A stretch of 23,931 bases of DNA from JBGTNQ01 sp964646785 (GCA_964646785.1 CAZYGU010000012.1:1-23931); one strand, 5' to 3'. Positions 1-8,042 are shown, numbered from the stretch's first letter. Notes: generated from the letters alone by a model not told the origin. Translations and numbers: made by a program.

Positions 1-58
1 TCGAACTGGGGACCCTTCCCTCTTCAGGGGAATGCTCTACCAACTGAGCTATCCAAGC
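1..58 (-). tRNA. tRNA-Phe (GAA), 3' part cut by window edge
   Basis: Read on the minus strand from 58, the sequence gives an acceptor 5' strand GCTTGGA, T8-A9, a D stem GCTC/GAGC, an anticodon stem TTCCC/GGGAA and the loop CTGAAGA, so the anticodon is GAA (phenylalanine). A five-base variable loop and the start of the T arm (CCCAG then TTCGA) follow before the window ends. The acceptor 3' strand and discriminator are outside the window. Confidence 0.93.
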
Positions 59-79
59 GTTGGTAACCTACCTGACTTT

Positions 80-328
80 CTATCTACTAAACAACGTATT
101 TACTTTACCTACCCCATCCTCAAATGAACCATATGCACTTATAAAGCGATCCAGTACTGGCTGAAAGTAATAAAACACCCCTACTGAAGCCGCAATAATA
201 ACCCCCCAGTATAATACACGGAAAAGTCTGCCCCACCGCATATTCCGTAGTAGTGTCTTAAGAATTTTGTTATTTTCTTCTGAAAGGGCAAGTGCTCTAT
301 CAAGTTTCTTTTTGTCTTCTGGTTCCAT
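80..328 (-). CDS. small single-span membrane protein, unknown function
   Basis: The protein is about 82 residues from the ATG at 328; an in-frame TTG two codons upstream (334) is a possible alternative. The N-terminal half is charged and helical (EPEDKKKLDRALALSEENN), followed by a basic, Trp/Arg-rich stretch (NMRWGRLFRVLYWG) and one hydrophobic segment (VIIAASVGVFYYF). A short amphipathic tail follows. This pattern of a soluble helix, a positive patch and one membrane span suggests an inner-membrane protein with a cytoplasmic N-terminus. I recall similar small proteins in Parcubacteria, but no function is known to me. It lies between tRNA-Phe and tRNA-Arg on the same strand. No Shine-Dalgarno sequence precedes the start. 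Confidence 0.7.
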   Translation of the reverse strand: MEPEDKKKLDRALALSEENNKILKTLLRNMRWGRLFRVLYWGVIIAASVGVFYYFQPVLDRFISAYGSFEDGVGKVNTLFSR

Positions 329-380
329 AGACAAGGTTTACTATAACAAAATAAGCTTGAAAATCAACGGTAAAAAAAGG

Positions 381-452
381 TGCCACCGGGGGGAATTGAA
401 CCACCAACTATCCCTTAGGACGGGACTGTTATATCCGTTTAACTACGGCGGC
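381..452 (-). tRNA. tRNA-Arg (CCT)
   Basis: On the minus strand the acceptor GCCGCCG pairs with CGGTGGC (one G-T pair). The D stem is GTTA/TAAC, and the anticodon stem GTCCC/GGGAT encloses the loop GTCCTAA, so the anticodon is CCT (arginine, AGG codon). The T stem GGTGG/CCCCC has one T-C mismatch around a TTCAATT loop. The discriminator is A and is followed by CCT, so the 3' CCA is not encoded. A run of T follows directly. Confidence 0.93.
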
Positions 453-476
453 GTAAAAAACACTATACCACTTCCC

Positions 477-518
477 ACTCATACAAAAAACCGCTCTTTG
501 GCGGTTTTTTGTATGAGT
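477..518 (-). terminator. terminator after the glutaredoxin-like gene
   Basis: A perfect 18-bp stem (477-494 with 501-518) encloses a six-base loop. The GC core CCGC/GCGG is flanked by six A and six T, so it could work in either direction. It starts 6 bases after the stop codon of the minus-strand glutaredoxin-like gene, which makes that gene the likely user. Confidence 0.85.
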
Positions 519-524
519 GAAGCG

Positions 525-764
525 CTACGCTGAAATACCAAGAAGTTCGGAAAGGCGCTCCTTATCGAACCCAACAACCAATTCATCATCAACAAAAATA
601 ACAGGTACACCCATTTGCCCACTCTTTTCAATCATTTCTTTTCTTCTTTCAAGATCTGACGCAACATCATGAGCTTCAAATGGAATATTGTTTGCAGTAA
701 AAAACTCTTTTGCAGCATTACAGTATGTGCATGTTGGAGTTGAGTATATTGAGACGTGCTTCAT
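525..764 (-). CDS. glutaredoxin / NrdH-like thiol-disulfide oxidoreductase
   Basis: This 79-residue protein has the thioredoxin-fold pattern of the small glutaredoxin/NrdH family: a beta strand (HVSIYSTP), the redox motif C12-T-Y-C15, the cis-proline strand GVPVIFVDD with P54, and the terminal VVGFDKERLSELLG helix. It would reduce disulfides in the cytoplasm; the partner (for example ribonucleotide reductase or a peroxiredoxin) cannot be told from the sequence. The full length matches the family, so the gene looks intact. It has its own promoter (TTGATA, 18 bases, TATAAT) and a strong terminator, so it appears to be transcribed alone. The predicted mRNA leader is only about 7 bases and there is no Shine-Dalgarno sequence. 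Confidence 0.9.
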   Translation of the reverse strand: MKHVSIYSTPTCTYCNAAKEFFTANNIPFEAHDVASDLERRKEMIEKSGQMGVPVIFVDDELVVGFDKERLSELLGISA

Positions 765-777
765 TGATGGTTACAAA

Positions 778-807
778 ATTATAATAATTGTCAGAAGATT
801 ATATCAA
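778..807 (-). promoter_or_regulatory. sigma70-type promoter of the glutaredoxin-like gene
   Basis: On the minus strand TTGATA (802-807) is separated by 18 bases from a perfect TATAAT (778-783). The expected transcription start is near 771, about 7 bases before the ATG at 764. Confidence 0.75.
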
Positions 808-857
808 GGAATATTCTGTAGTACCTATTGACCTAGCATAAAAAATACGTTTTATAT

Positions 858-894
858 GAAAAATCACCCAATACGCAACACATGGGTGATTTTC
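858..894 (-). terminator. terminator-like hairpin
   Basis: An 11-bp stem (860-870 with 883-893, GC core CACCCA/TGGGTG) has a 12-base loop and is followed on the minus strand by five T. It could end transcription coming from the division gene and tRNA-Gly, or a small RNA in between. The A/T tracts are nearly symmetrical, so the direction is not certain. Confidence 0.55.
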
Positions 895-1152
895 TCTTGT
901 GATGGAATGAATATAATCAATTTCTGTATTGTACACGCAGAAGATTGAAGCTTATAACACCAGCACACCCTCATATGCTGTGTGCAGTACATGAACAAAA
1001 AAAGTTCACAACTGTGCGTTACAACAACTTGAGGGTTTACGATTTTAACACAGAAAAAATACTTTCTTTATCCCCAATAAAAGAAAATATATACAACCCA
1101 ATAAATCATTTGTTCTGTAAAATCTTTATACAGTTAATAAGCTTCACTTTTG

Positions 1153-1223
1153 TGCGGCCAGGGAGAATCGAACTCCCGCCCGATCCTTGGGAAGGACCAG
1201 TTCTGCCACTAAACCATGGCCGC
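1153..1223 (-). tRNA. tRNA-Gly (CCC)
   Basis: On the minus strand the acceptor GCGGCCA pairs with TGGCCGC. The D arm is GTTT/GAAC, and the anticodon stem GGTCC/GGATC encloses the loop TTCCCAA, giving anticodon CCC (glycine, GGG codon). The T stem GGGAG/CTCCC has a TTCGATT loop. The discriminator A is followed by CAA, so the CCA end is not encoded. It begins 9 bases after the stop of the upstream division gene and is probably cut out of the same transcript. Confidence 0.95.
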
Positions 1224-1232
1224 AACATACAA

Positions 1233-1616
1233 TTAAAATATATCAGAAAACCAATTTCCCAGTGAAGACCAGAAACTTTGTTTTTTCTTTTCAGTTGAAC
1301 TTGATCGGGGTTGCGGGTCAACAATAACAGCAACTTCTTCACCTGACTTTGTAACACTAAATTTTTGACGTATTTCGCGCTCGACACCGGCGTGAGTTTC
1401 AATCATTGCCATATTTCGCAATAACTCTTCGTGCTTTATCCTTGCAAGGGTAAGTTCCTTTTCAACTTGTTTTGCATTCACATTACTTTCGTGCATTTTT
1501 TGTGTTACTTCAACTGCCCCCCGTACAAGAAGCACTGTTACAATTGCGACAGTAATAACAATATTTCGAGAATACAGTGTTTTTCGTATTTTTTTTCGCT
1601 GTTGAAAATCCTTCAT
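1233..1616 (-). CDS. septum formation initiator (DivIC/FtsB-type) division protein
   Basis: This is a 127-residue bitopic membrane protein. It has a short basic N-terminus, one hydrophobic segment at about residues 19-37, and a charged helical or coiled-coil stretch at about 42-72. The family block THAGVEREIRQKFSVTKSGE follows at about 74-93, where DivIC/FtsB proteins typically read GIEREAREKxxxxxPGE. A Ser/Lys-rich tail ends in Trp-containing hydrophobic residues. DivIC/FtsB proteins form a subcomplex with FtsL (and FtsQ/DivIB) in the divisome and activate septal wall synthesis. Placement between FtsB and DivIC cannot be decided from sequence alone. tRNA-Gly follows after 9 bases. There is no Shine-Dalgarno sequence before the ATG. 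Confidence 0.85.
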   Translation of the reverse strand: MKDFQQRKKIRKTLYSRNIVITVAIVTVLLVRGAVEVTQKMHESNVNAKQVEKELTLARIKHEELLRNMAMIETHAGVEREIRQKFSVTKSGEEVAVIVDPQPRSSSTEKKKQSFWSSLGNWFSDIF

Positions 1617-1630
1617 TTTATTGATACTAT
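1602..1630 (+). promoter_or_regulatory. promoter for the 35-residue microprotein gene
   Basis: TTGAAA (1602-1607) is separated by 17 bases from TACTAT (1625-1630). The expected start point near 1637 lies about 5 bases before the ATG at 1642. The promoter overlaps the first codons of the divergent division gene. Confidence 0.5.
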
Positions 1631-1641
1631 CATTGTACTAT

Positions 1642-1749
1642 ATGCTATTCGATCGGAAACATAAGAAAAAAATACAAGTACTGTGGTCAATCCTTGTTGT
1701 TCTCATTATCATCAGCATGGTTCTTCTCTACGCACCAATATTCTTCTAG
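1642..1749 (+). CDS. 35-residue single-span membrane microprotein
   Basis: The open frame MLFDRKHKKKIQVLW... encodes a strongly basic N-terminus (six Lys/Arg plus one His in the first ten residues). One hydrophobic span of about 20 residues (SILVVLIIISMVLLYAPIFF) reaches the C-terminus. This is a clear type of small membrane protein with the N-terminus predicted inside. It has a promoter-like sequence at a fitting distance and is divergent from the FtsB/DivIC-like gene. I recall similar microproteins near division genes in Parcubacteria, but give no function. Support is composition, promoter spacing and membrane topology, so it remains a prediction. Confidence 0.6.
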   Translation: MLFDRKHKKKIQVLWSILVVLIIISMVLLYAPIFF

Positions 1750-1819
1750 CGATTTCTTTTTTCCTAAAATGAGAAAGTGGGTTTCTATTTTCCTTGTATT
1801 TACTAAAAACTAAGTACTA

Positions 1820-3613
1820 TTAGTCGTTTCTCATCATCTTCAGAAACACATCGTGAGGAATATTTACCTTACCTCTTCCAATCTCTTTCATTTTCTTTTT
1901 TCCTTTCTTTTGCTTTTCTCGAAGCTTCATTTTTCGGGTAATATCCCCTCCGTACATATGCTGAGTAACATCTTTCTTCATACCAGAGAGCGATCGAGAA
2001 GAGATAATGCGACCAAGTGCGTATCCTTGGATTTTCATTGAAAACATTTGTCTTGGCAACACAAGATGAAGTTTTTCTACGGCTTTTTCCGCTTCTTCTT
2101 CTACAAGTCGTCGAGCAACGACCCGAGAAAACGCAGGAACAACCTCGTCTGCAACCAGAATATCGAGTCTTACTACATCTGCCTTTCTCATATCAAGAAT
2201 TTCATAGGAAATCGATGCAAAACCAGAAGAAACACTTTTTACGGTGTCAAAAAAATTACGCATAAGCTCTCTGAGCGGCATTTCTGCTTCTACTTTTACT
2301 CGGTCATCCCCAAAATTCTCAGTCATACTCGTTAGCGCCTCATGCTCATATAGTACCTGCATAAGTGGCCCCACATACTGTGCTGGACTAATAAGTGTCA
2401 GCCTCACCCAAGGTTCAAGGATTTCAGCTGTTAACCCATCATCAGGGAAAAATGCAGGTGAATACACCGTTTGTTTTTTTCCATTTTTAAGAACAACTTC
2501 ATACGTTATCGAAGGAGTGGTAATAATGAGACTTAAACCAAATTCACGGCGAAGTCTCTCGGTAATAATCTCTAAGTGAAGCATCCCAAGAAAACCTGAA
2601 CGAAAACCTCTACCAAGTGCTCCAGAAGATTCTTCTTCATAAGAAAACGAGGAATCAGAAAGTCGAAGTCGAGAAAGTGACTGCTTCAGTAACGTAAAAT
2701 CATCTTGACTTTCAGGATATATAGAAGCCCACACAACTGGACGCGGGCTCATATACCCAGGAAGAGGCTCTGACGCGTCACCGAATTTTGCTATAGTATC
2801 TCCAACTGATGCAATTCCAGGCTCTTTGATTCCAGTAACGATATATCCAATTTCTCCAGCAGACAAAGATTCTCTTGGATACTCTTCTGGTGAAAATGTT
2901 CCAACTTCAAGGGGAGAAAATCGCTCGTTCGCAATTTTAAATACAAGTGGATTTGCTTTCGATACCGTACCGCCCATAACACGAACAAACACGATAACCC
3001 CTTTGTGGTTTGAATATTTAAAATCGAACACAAGACATCGTAAACCTGTAGAAAGACCGTCAGGTGTTGGTGGTGGAATTCGAGTGATAACCTCAGACAA
3101 CAACTCTGAAACTCCAGCGCCAGTACGCCCCGAAACTTCAAGAACATCTTTAGGTTCACAACCAAGGAGCTTTGCAACTTCAAGTTTCACTTCATCCGCT
3201 CGAGCAAGTGGAGAATCGATCTTACTTACTACAGGAATAATCACAAGTCCTGCTTCTCGAGCCATACCAAGAGTTGTGAGCGTTTGTGCTTGTACTCCTT
3301 GAGTAGCATCAACAAGAAGAATAGCGCCTTCTACAGCCTTCATTGCTCGCGATACTTCATAAAAGAAATCGATATGCCCTGGAGTATCAATAAGATTTAA
3401 AATATATTTCTGAGCCTCAAACGTGTGTTCCATGCGTACAGGTTGCATCTTGATAGTAATACCTCGCTCTCGTTCAAGCTCCATTGAGTCGAGAACCTGA
3501 TCCTTCATCTTTCGAGTTTCTACAGTATGAGTTATCTCAAGCATTCTATCGGCAAGCGTGGACTTACCATGGTCAATATGGGCAATAATGGAGAAATTCC
3601 GTATATTTTTCAT
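1820..3613 (-). CDS. lepA: elongation factor 4 (LepA), back-translocating GTPase
   Basis: This 597-residue, full-length EF-4 binds the ribosome and GTP and acts during translation or ribosome assembly in the cytoplasm. The G domain shows G1 AHIDHGKST (11-19), G2 RGITIK (50-55), G3 DTPGH (76-80), a G4 that reads SKID (130-133) in place of the usual NKID, and G5 SGRTG (161-165). Domain II, the EF-G-like domains III and V and the EF-4-specific C-terminal domain follow. The tail block REKQKKGKKKMKEIGRGKVN corresponds to the family's conserved EKQKxGKKRMK region. The start at 3613 gives the normal N-terminus (KNIRNFSIIAHIDHG). Its upstream region is lost in the scaffold gap 43 bases away. The Asn-to-Ser change in G4 is the one oddity. 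Confidence 0.97.
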   Translation of the reverse strand: MKNIRNFSIIAHIDHGKSTLADRMLEITHTVETRKMKDQVLDSMELERERGITIKMQPVRMEHTFEAQKYILNLIDTPGHIDFFYEVSRAMKAVEGAILLVDATQGVQAQTLTTLGMAREAGLVIIPVVSKIDSPLARADEVKLEVAKLLGCEPKDVLEVSGRTGAGVSELLSEVITRIPPPTPDGLSTGLRCLVFDFKYSNHKGVIVFVRVMGGTVSKANPLVFKIANERFSPLEVGTFSPEEYPRESLSAGEIGYIVTGIKEPGIASVGDTIAKFGDASEPLPGYMSPRPVVWASIYPESQDDFTLLKQSLSRLRLSDSSFSYEEESSGALGRGFRSGFLGMLHLEIITERLRREFGLSLIITTPSITYEVVLKNGKKQTVYSPAFFPDDGLTAEILEPWVRLTLISPAQYVGPLMQVLYEHEALTSMTENFGDDRVKVEAEMPLRELMRNFFDTVKSVSSGFASISYEILDMRKADVVRLDILVADEVVPAFSRVVARRLVEEEAEKAVEKLHLVLPRQMFSMKIQGYALGRIISSRSLSGMKKDVTQHMYGGDITRKMKLREKQKKGKKKMKEIGRGKVNIPHDVFLKMMRND

Positions 3614-3655
3614 GTTTGCCTATTCTACCTTAAAAAGGCTAAAAATATAGACTTC

Positions 3656-3755
3656 NNNNNNNNNNNNNNNNNNNNNNNNNNNNNNNNNNNNNNNNNNNNN
3701 NNNNNNNNNNNNNNNNNNNNNNNNNNNNNNNNNNNNNNNNNNNNNNNNNNNNNNN
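3656..3755. other. assembly gap, 100 N
   Basis: This is a run of exactly 100 N, the usual placeholder for a scaffold join of unknown true length. It removes the lepA promoter region and everything 3' of the murJ stop codon, which sits directly at its right edge. Adjacency of lepA and murJ is therefore a scaffold claim only. Confidence 0.98.
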
Positions 3756-5432
3756 CTACGTTAATTCACTATCTGGAGAAATAACATTTGTTTTCCAGAA
3801 CTTATGATGTAAAACCTGAGTAATGTCAGCAAGCTCAGAACTCTGTAATAACTTGAGAATACCAATACCCACAATTACACCGCATAGTGCAGACAAAACC
3901 GCCTGTAAAAAAACTCCCAAAAACGTTTCAAGAGAGAACAACTGATCAAAAAAACGAAGAGAAAGGAACGTAACAAATCCCATAATAACTGATGCGGAAA
4001 ACATTCTAAAAAATGACCTTAGGATTGGAGTAGTAATTCCCTTCCAAGATTTCGCAAATAACCACCAAATCCAGACACCCTCAAGAAAAGTCCCCATAGT
4101 AAACCCTAACGCGAGCATTACAACAGATGTTCCTGGAATGTCGGGGATTTTAAGAAGTGATTCAATAAAATAACGAAAGAAAGGAAACGTATCGAAGATT
4201 TGAACAAGAATATATGAAAGAAAAACCATAACTCCCCCAGATACCATCGTTATATAAAAAGGTTTTCCTGTTGAACCCATTGCATAGAGACCTCTCACAA
4301 AAAGAAGTGTGAGGGACTGCAGCACAATTGATACTGCAAAGAGTGCGAGTGTTGCTGCTGTGAGTCTTGTTGCTGACCAATCGAATTGGCCTGCCCCAAA
4401 CACAATACGAACAATATGCGCTCGAAGCACGATAAAAAGAACGCTTGAAGGAACAACCCAAAATAAGATATGTTGAGCAGATAATATAAACTGATTTCGA
4501 AATTTTTCTTTCTCTTGAGATGCGAACAATTTTGATAATACAGGAAACACTGCCATTGAGTAACTTACAGCAAACACACTGAGCGGTACTGACTGTAAGT
4601 TAAACGCGAGACTGAAAATTGAAATTGAACCTGCCGCCATATACGAAGCAAGTGAAACAATAAAAAAAATTGCAATATGAGACATCGAAAGCGTTAGTGT
4701 CCTTGGAAACGAAAGTAGCGTAACCTCTTTTACATGCTGAAATTTTGGCTTAAAAGTAATTCTTGGAAGAAGATTGAGGTGAATAACGGTGGGTATTTGC
4801 ACTATCAGGTGGAGAAAAGCTCCTAAGACTACCCCAAAAGCAAGACCAGGTAATCCCATACGAGGAAAGAAGAAAATAATTCCAATAATAATGCCGAAAT
4901 TATAGAGAAGTGGACTAATAGAGTACACAAAAAAACGATTCTTAGACTGAGTGAGGCTTCCAAAAAGATTAGAGATACCTAAAAGAATTGGAGAAAGGAG
5001 AAGAATACGCATAACAGAAACAACTGTATCTTGTGCAACAACATCAAACCCAGGAAACATCTTTCCAATACAATAAGGAGCTATCACATATGCAACAGCA
5101 CTCACGATAATAATTGCAAGGAGAAAAAAGGTAAAAATAGTATCGATAAATTCCCGTGCTTTGTCTGTTCCCTTTTGGTATTCAGAAACTAAAAATGGAA
5201 TAATGACGGACAATGACACCAAGGAACCGATCGTCACAAACAAAAAATCAGGGATTCGAAATGCAGCATAATACAAATCCAGTGAAGAACTTGCTCCAAA
5301 GGTAAAAGCGAGCAGCTTATCACGTACTAATGCGAGAAGCTGCGAGCATATTGCAAAAAAACCTAATAAGTATGCTGCCTCATGAATACCAGGAATTTCT
5401 TTGTGCAAAAATCGAAGAATTTTTTTTACCAT
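3756..5432 (-). CDS. murJ: lipid II flippase MurJ (MviN family)
   Basis: This 558-residue polytopic membrane protein of the MOP exporter superfamily has about 14 hydrophobic segments along its whole length. The N-terminal family pattern is plain: SQLLALVRDKLLAFTFGASS (30-49), then a conserved Asp (D52) and AAFRIPD (56-62). MurJ moves lipid-linked peptidoglycan precursor across the cytoplasmic membrane, which implies that this cell makes peptidoglycan. The stop codon (TAG, 3756-3758) abuts the scaffold gap, but the ending appears natural. The ATG at 5432 is preceded by a weak AGG. It follows the O-antigen-ligase-like gene, with a terminator between them, so it probably has its own promoter in the 24 bases between that terminator and the start. 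Confidence 0.95.
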   Translation of the reverse strand: MVKKILRFLHKEIPGIHEAAYLLGFFAICSQLLALVRDKLLAFTFGASSSLDLYYAAFRIPDFLFVTIGSLVSLSVIIPFLVSEYQKGTDKAREFIDTIFTFFLLAIIIVSAVAYVIAPYCIGKMFPGFDVVAQDTVVSVMRILLLSPILLGISNLFGSLTQSKNRFFVYSISPLLYNFGIIIGIIFFFPRMGLPGLAFGVVLGAFLHLIVQIPTVIHLNLLPRITFKPKFQHVKEVTLLSFPRTLTLSMSHIAIFFIVSLASYMAAGSISIFSLAFNLQSVPLSVFAVSYSMAVFPVLSKLFASQEKEKFRNQFILSAQHILFWVVPSSVLFIVLRAHIVRIVFGAGQFDWSATRLTAATLALFAVSIVLQSLTLLFVRGLYAMGSTGKPFYITMVSGGVMVFLSYILVQIFDTFPFFRYFIESLLKIPDIPGTSVVMLALGFTMGTFLEGVWIWWLFAKSWKGITTPILRSFFRMFSASVIMGFVTFLSLRFFDQLFSLETFLGVFLQAVLSALCGVIVGIGILKLLQSSELADITQVLHHKFWKTNVISPDSELT

Positions 5433-5456
5433 GTCATACCTAGACTATCAGAAATT

Positions 5457-5494
5457 GAATGAAAAAACACTGCATGTGCAGTGTTTTTTCATTC
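5457..5494 (-). terminator. terminator between the TPR ligase-like gene and murJ
   Basis: A near-perfect stem (5457-5473 with 5478-5494) has the core CACTGC/GCAGTG and is flanked by runs of six A and six T. The right edge is one base from the stop codon of the minus-strand ligase-like gene (5496), so it ends that transcript. The sequence is symmetrical and could act in both directions. Confidence 0.85.
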
Positions 5495-5495
5495 A

Positions 5496-7916
5496 TTAGT
5501 TTCTCTGTTCGAGAGGTAATTTATCTCGAGTTTCTGGCTTATTTCCAGGTGGTGGAATAGTTGCCAATGGAGCTTTTCCTGACTTTAGATTCGTGATAAT
5601 TGTCATCAACTCTTGATTATCAGGATTTGTTTTAGCAACTTCCTCAAACTGCGCTAACGCCTCCTGTACGCGATCGATGTTATACAGTGAAAGTCCGAGG
5701 AAGTATCGTGCGTTTGCATAATCAGGAACTTTTACAACTGCCTGAGCAAATGCTTGTACCGCACCCTCAAAATCCTTCTGATTATACTTCAAGAGACCGA
5801 GCTGGAAGAACAAACCTGGGTTTTCAGGAGACAAAAGAAGTGTCGTCTCAAGTGAGCTAATTGCCTTTGCAACATTACCTTCTGTTGCTTCAATTTGAGC
5901 AAGGAGGAAATGAGCTTCAGCATAATTACCTTTAAGTTCTACTGCCTTTGTTGCATATTCACGTGCCTTCTTTACATCATTATGTGCAACTTCTAGTCGA
6001 GCAAGAAGAAGTTGAGTAGTTGGATTCATTGGGGCAACCTCAACTGCCTTGTTAAAGGTCGTGAGAGCATTTTCATACGCACCTGGTATTGCAAATGGTT
6101 GAGGAACCAATGCGGCATATACTTGTGCCAAAGATATCCAGTTCTGATAATTTTCAGGACTAATTTCTGTTGATTTTTTTGCATTTGCAATCGCTGTACC
6201 AACTTCTTTCTGGAACGGATCACGGATCGACTCTGGAGTAATACCTGGCTTTGCGAGTAATTGATTTACTCGAGCAAGATCGATTTGAGACATGACTCTA
6301 TAGTACACATCATAACCTCCAAGATTTACCGCTTTAGCCATGAGTGCTCCAGCAGTATCAACATTCTGATCCTTTTGATAAGAATTGAGACTCTTCTGGA
6401 AGTAAACAAGTGAAGCTGATCGCTGAAATACCATATATCCAAGTGTCACACTACCGATAAGGATAAACATGAGGAGCAAAACAGAAACAAAAGACAACTT
6501 TGGATGATCAGACAATGAGAATGTTTTAGTCTTAAGCATCCCCTCTCGTTCAAGACTTGCAGCAAAGAGTCCTGTAAAGAAGAACGTGAGAGCCACAATT
6601 ACAACACTTGGAACATAGAATATTGACATTGCCCAGAGGAAAAGAGAAATGAGGAATGTTGTTGTTACAACGTATCGTGAGAACAAATCTGACAGTGAAT
6701 AGAATATTGTTTTAACTCCCAACCAAATAAACATACCAAAGAAGAATAACCAAACAAGAATACCAAGAACACCGGTAGTAGCGAATAGTGTTGGTACAAG
6801 GCCGATACCGTAAGAGAAGTCACTATTCCAGAAAATAGTCTGGTTTATTTCTAACGGCTTATGGAGTACCCACATATTTTGGAACGTATTTGGCCCTGAT
6901 CCTAAGGTTGGATTTGACTTCAATACCTCACCAACAACAGTGAACGTTGAGCTCCATGACGGACGAACTTCAAGACTAAGCACGTTAAATGTGTCAGAAA
7001 GTGACTGTCCGATTGTTGTACCTGCAATAATGAAGATAACTGAAATGACAAGTACGACAAGAGCGTTATAGGATATTTTTCGAGTGTATACTTTTCCGGC
7101 ACCTTCACTTCCGTCAATTTTCAAGTCATTTGCAAATTCCTGACTTGGAGCAAACTTATCAAAGGAAATAATGTAGATAAAGAACACCACAGAAAATACA
7201 GCAAGAACAATCCAAAGAGTTGAAAAGTTAACAAGAGCGAGGAAAAAGAGTGAGAGCACAAACACAGCGTATGCTACAACCTTCAAAAGTCGGTTAAGTT
7301 GAAGCATCTCAAGAGTAACAACTGAAAGAATAGTTGCTATTGCAAAGAAAATACCAACATCATTCCAGTTACCAATAAGGTTTCCAACTGAGTTAGTGAA
7401 TACCCCAAACGAAAGGAAATCTGTTCCGAACATAATTCGAAGAAGCTGAAATAGCGCTACGATAATGAAGGAAGCAAAAAACCCAATAAACGAATAGAAA
7501 ATCTTTTCCTTTGTTTCAAACGATCTTGATACAAGATACATAAGAACAACAGAGAAAAACATAAAAACCACAGTTCCCAATTCGAATGGATAGCCAAGAA
7601 ATTGAGCACTTGAACTTCCATTAAAAATAGCAGAAAAAAGAAAAACAACAGGAATCAAAAATACAGAAAGGAAAAAGAGATTTTTAGGAACAACAACTTT
7701 TCCATCCTTAATAGTCGAAACGATAAAAGAGATAATTGCCAAAACAATAGCAATCGTCATGAACATTCCCTTTCCTAGCTGCAATGGATATGATGCACTA
7801 GGAATAAAGAAAAATGGCAAAAGAAAACCAAAAACAGCAAGGATCCAATACGTAAACTTTGAAGCCGATCCAGACTTCGGCGAAACTGTCGATTGTACGG
7901 TAGTATTTTCGAACAT
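5496..7916 (-). CDS. O-antigen ligase/polymerase-like membrane protein with TPR tail
   Basis: This 806-residue protein has an N-terminal membrane part (about residues 22-455) with some 11-12 hydrophobic segments. The long extracytoplasmic loop carries the Wzy_C-type pattern VRPSWSS ... LGSGPNTFQ (318-345). One further membrane helix at 475-497 is followed by a soluble domain with about five TPR units (about 585-775, for example YAEAHFLLAQIEATEGNVAK). A Pro-rich charged end follows. Wzy_C proteins ligate or polymerise lipid-linked glycans or attach them to proteins on the outer face of the membrane. TPR tails are common in the Gram-positive and Patescibacteria versions. Proximity to murJ fits envelope assembly. 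The substrate is unknown, and an oligosaccharyl-transferase role (PglL type) is equally possible. Confidence 0.8.
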   Translation of the reverse strand: MFENTTVQSTVSPKSGSASKFTYWILAVFGFLLPFFFIPSASYPLQLGKGMFMTIAIVLAIISFIVSTIKDGKVVVPKNLFFLSVFLIPVVFLFSAIFNGSSSAQFLGYPFELGTVVFMFFSVVLMYLVSRSFETKEKIFYSFIGFFASFIIVALFQLLRIMFGTDFLSFGVFTNSVGNLIGNWNDVGIFFAIATILSVVTLEMLQLNRLLKVVAYAVFVLSLFFLALVNFSTLWIVLAVFSVVFFIYIISFDKFAPSQEFANDLKIDGSEGAGKVYTRKISYNALVVLVISVIFIIAGTTIGQSLSDTFNVLSLEVRPSWSSTFTVVGEVLKSNPTLGSGPNTFQNMWVLHKPLEINQTIFWNSDFSYGIGLVPTLFATTGVLGILVWLFFFGMFIWLGVKTIFYSLSDLFSRYVVTTTFLISLFLWAMSIFYVPSVVIVALTFFFTGLFAASLEREGMLKTKTFSLSDHPKLSFVSVLLLMFILIGSVTLGYMVFQRSASLVYFQKSLNSYQKDQNVDTAGALMAKAVNLGGYDVYYRVMSQIDLARVNQLLAKPGITPESIRDPFQKEVGTAIANAKKSTEISPENYQNWISLAQVYAALVPQPFAIPGAYENALTTFNKAVEVAPMNPTTQLLLARLEVAHNDVKKAREYATKAVELKGNYAEAHFLLAQIEATEGNVAKAISSLETTLLLSPENPGLFFQLGLLKYNQKDFEGAVQAFAQAVVKVPDYANARYFLGLSLYNIDRVQEALAQFEEVAKTNPDNQELMTIITNLKSGKAPLATIPPPGNKPETRDKLPLEQRN

Positions 7917-7988
7917 AGTGATAATAAAAACTAATAAATTTGAATAATGTCGCTATAGAGCTTTTTCACCTCAAAATAACGTATACAC

Positions 7989-8017
7989 ATCATATCTAAA
8001 TAGATTTTCACCATCAA
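7989..8017 (-). promoter_or_regulatory. promoter of the O-antigen-ligase-like gene
   Basis: On the minus strand TTGATG (8012-8017) is separated by 17 bases from TATGAT (7989-7994). The predicted start near 7982 gives a leader of about 65 bases, the longest deduced in this window. The rest of 7917-8042 is AT-rich with no other feature seen. Confidence 0.5.
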
Positions 8018-8042
8018 TCAAAAAACTGTTGATTACTCTATT

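Larger units (their letters stand above)
765..1152. other. intergenic region with inverted repeats; possible small RNA
   Basis: I see no convincing coding sequence here. Besides the glutaredoxin promoter, it holds a terminator-like hairpin (860-870 with 883-893, stem AAAATCACCCA, with T-tract on the minus strand). It also holds a nested set of complementary segments: 967-973 with 1030-1036 (ACCCTCA/TGAGGGT), 985-988 with 1011-1014 (CAGT/ACTG) and 992-996 with 1004-1008 (TGAAC/GTTCA). On the minus strand a transcript from about 1040 to the hairpin would be roughly 180 bases. No promoter for it stands out and I cannot match it to a known RNA family. Confidence 0.4.

Noticed and set aside
945..1265. 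Plus-strand open frame of 106 codons
   Set aside because: It runs through the whole tRNA-Gly gene in antisense and through a low-complexity AT-rich intergenic part; no family features.
1106..1402. Minus-strand open frame of 98 codons
   Set aside because: It contains the tRNA-Gly gene and overlaps the end of the division gene in another frame.
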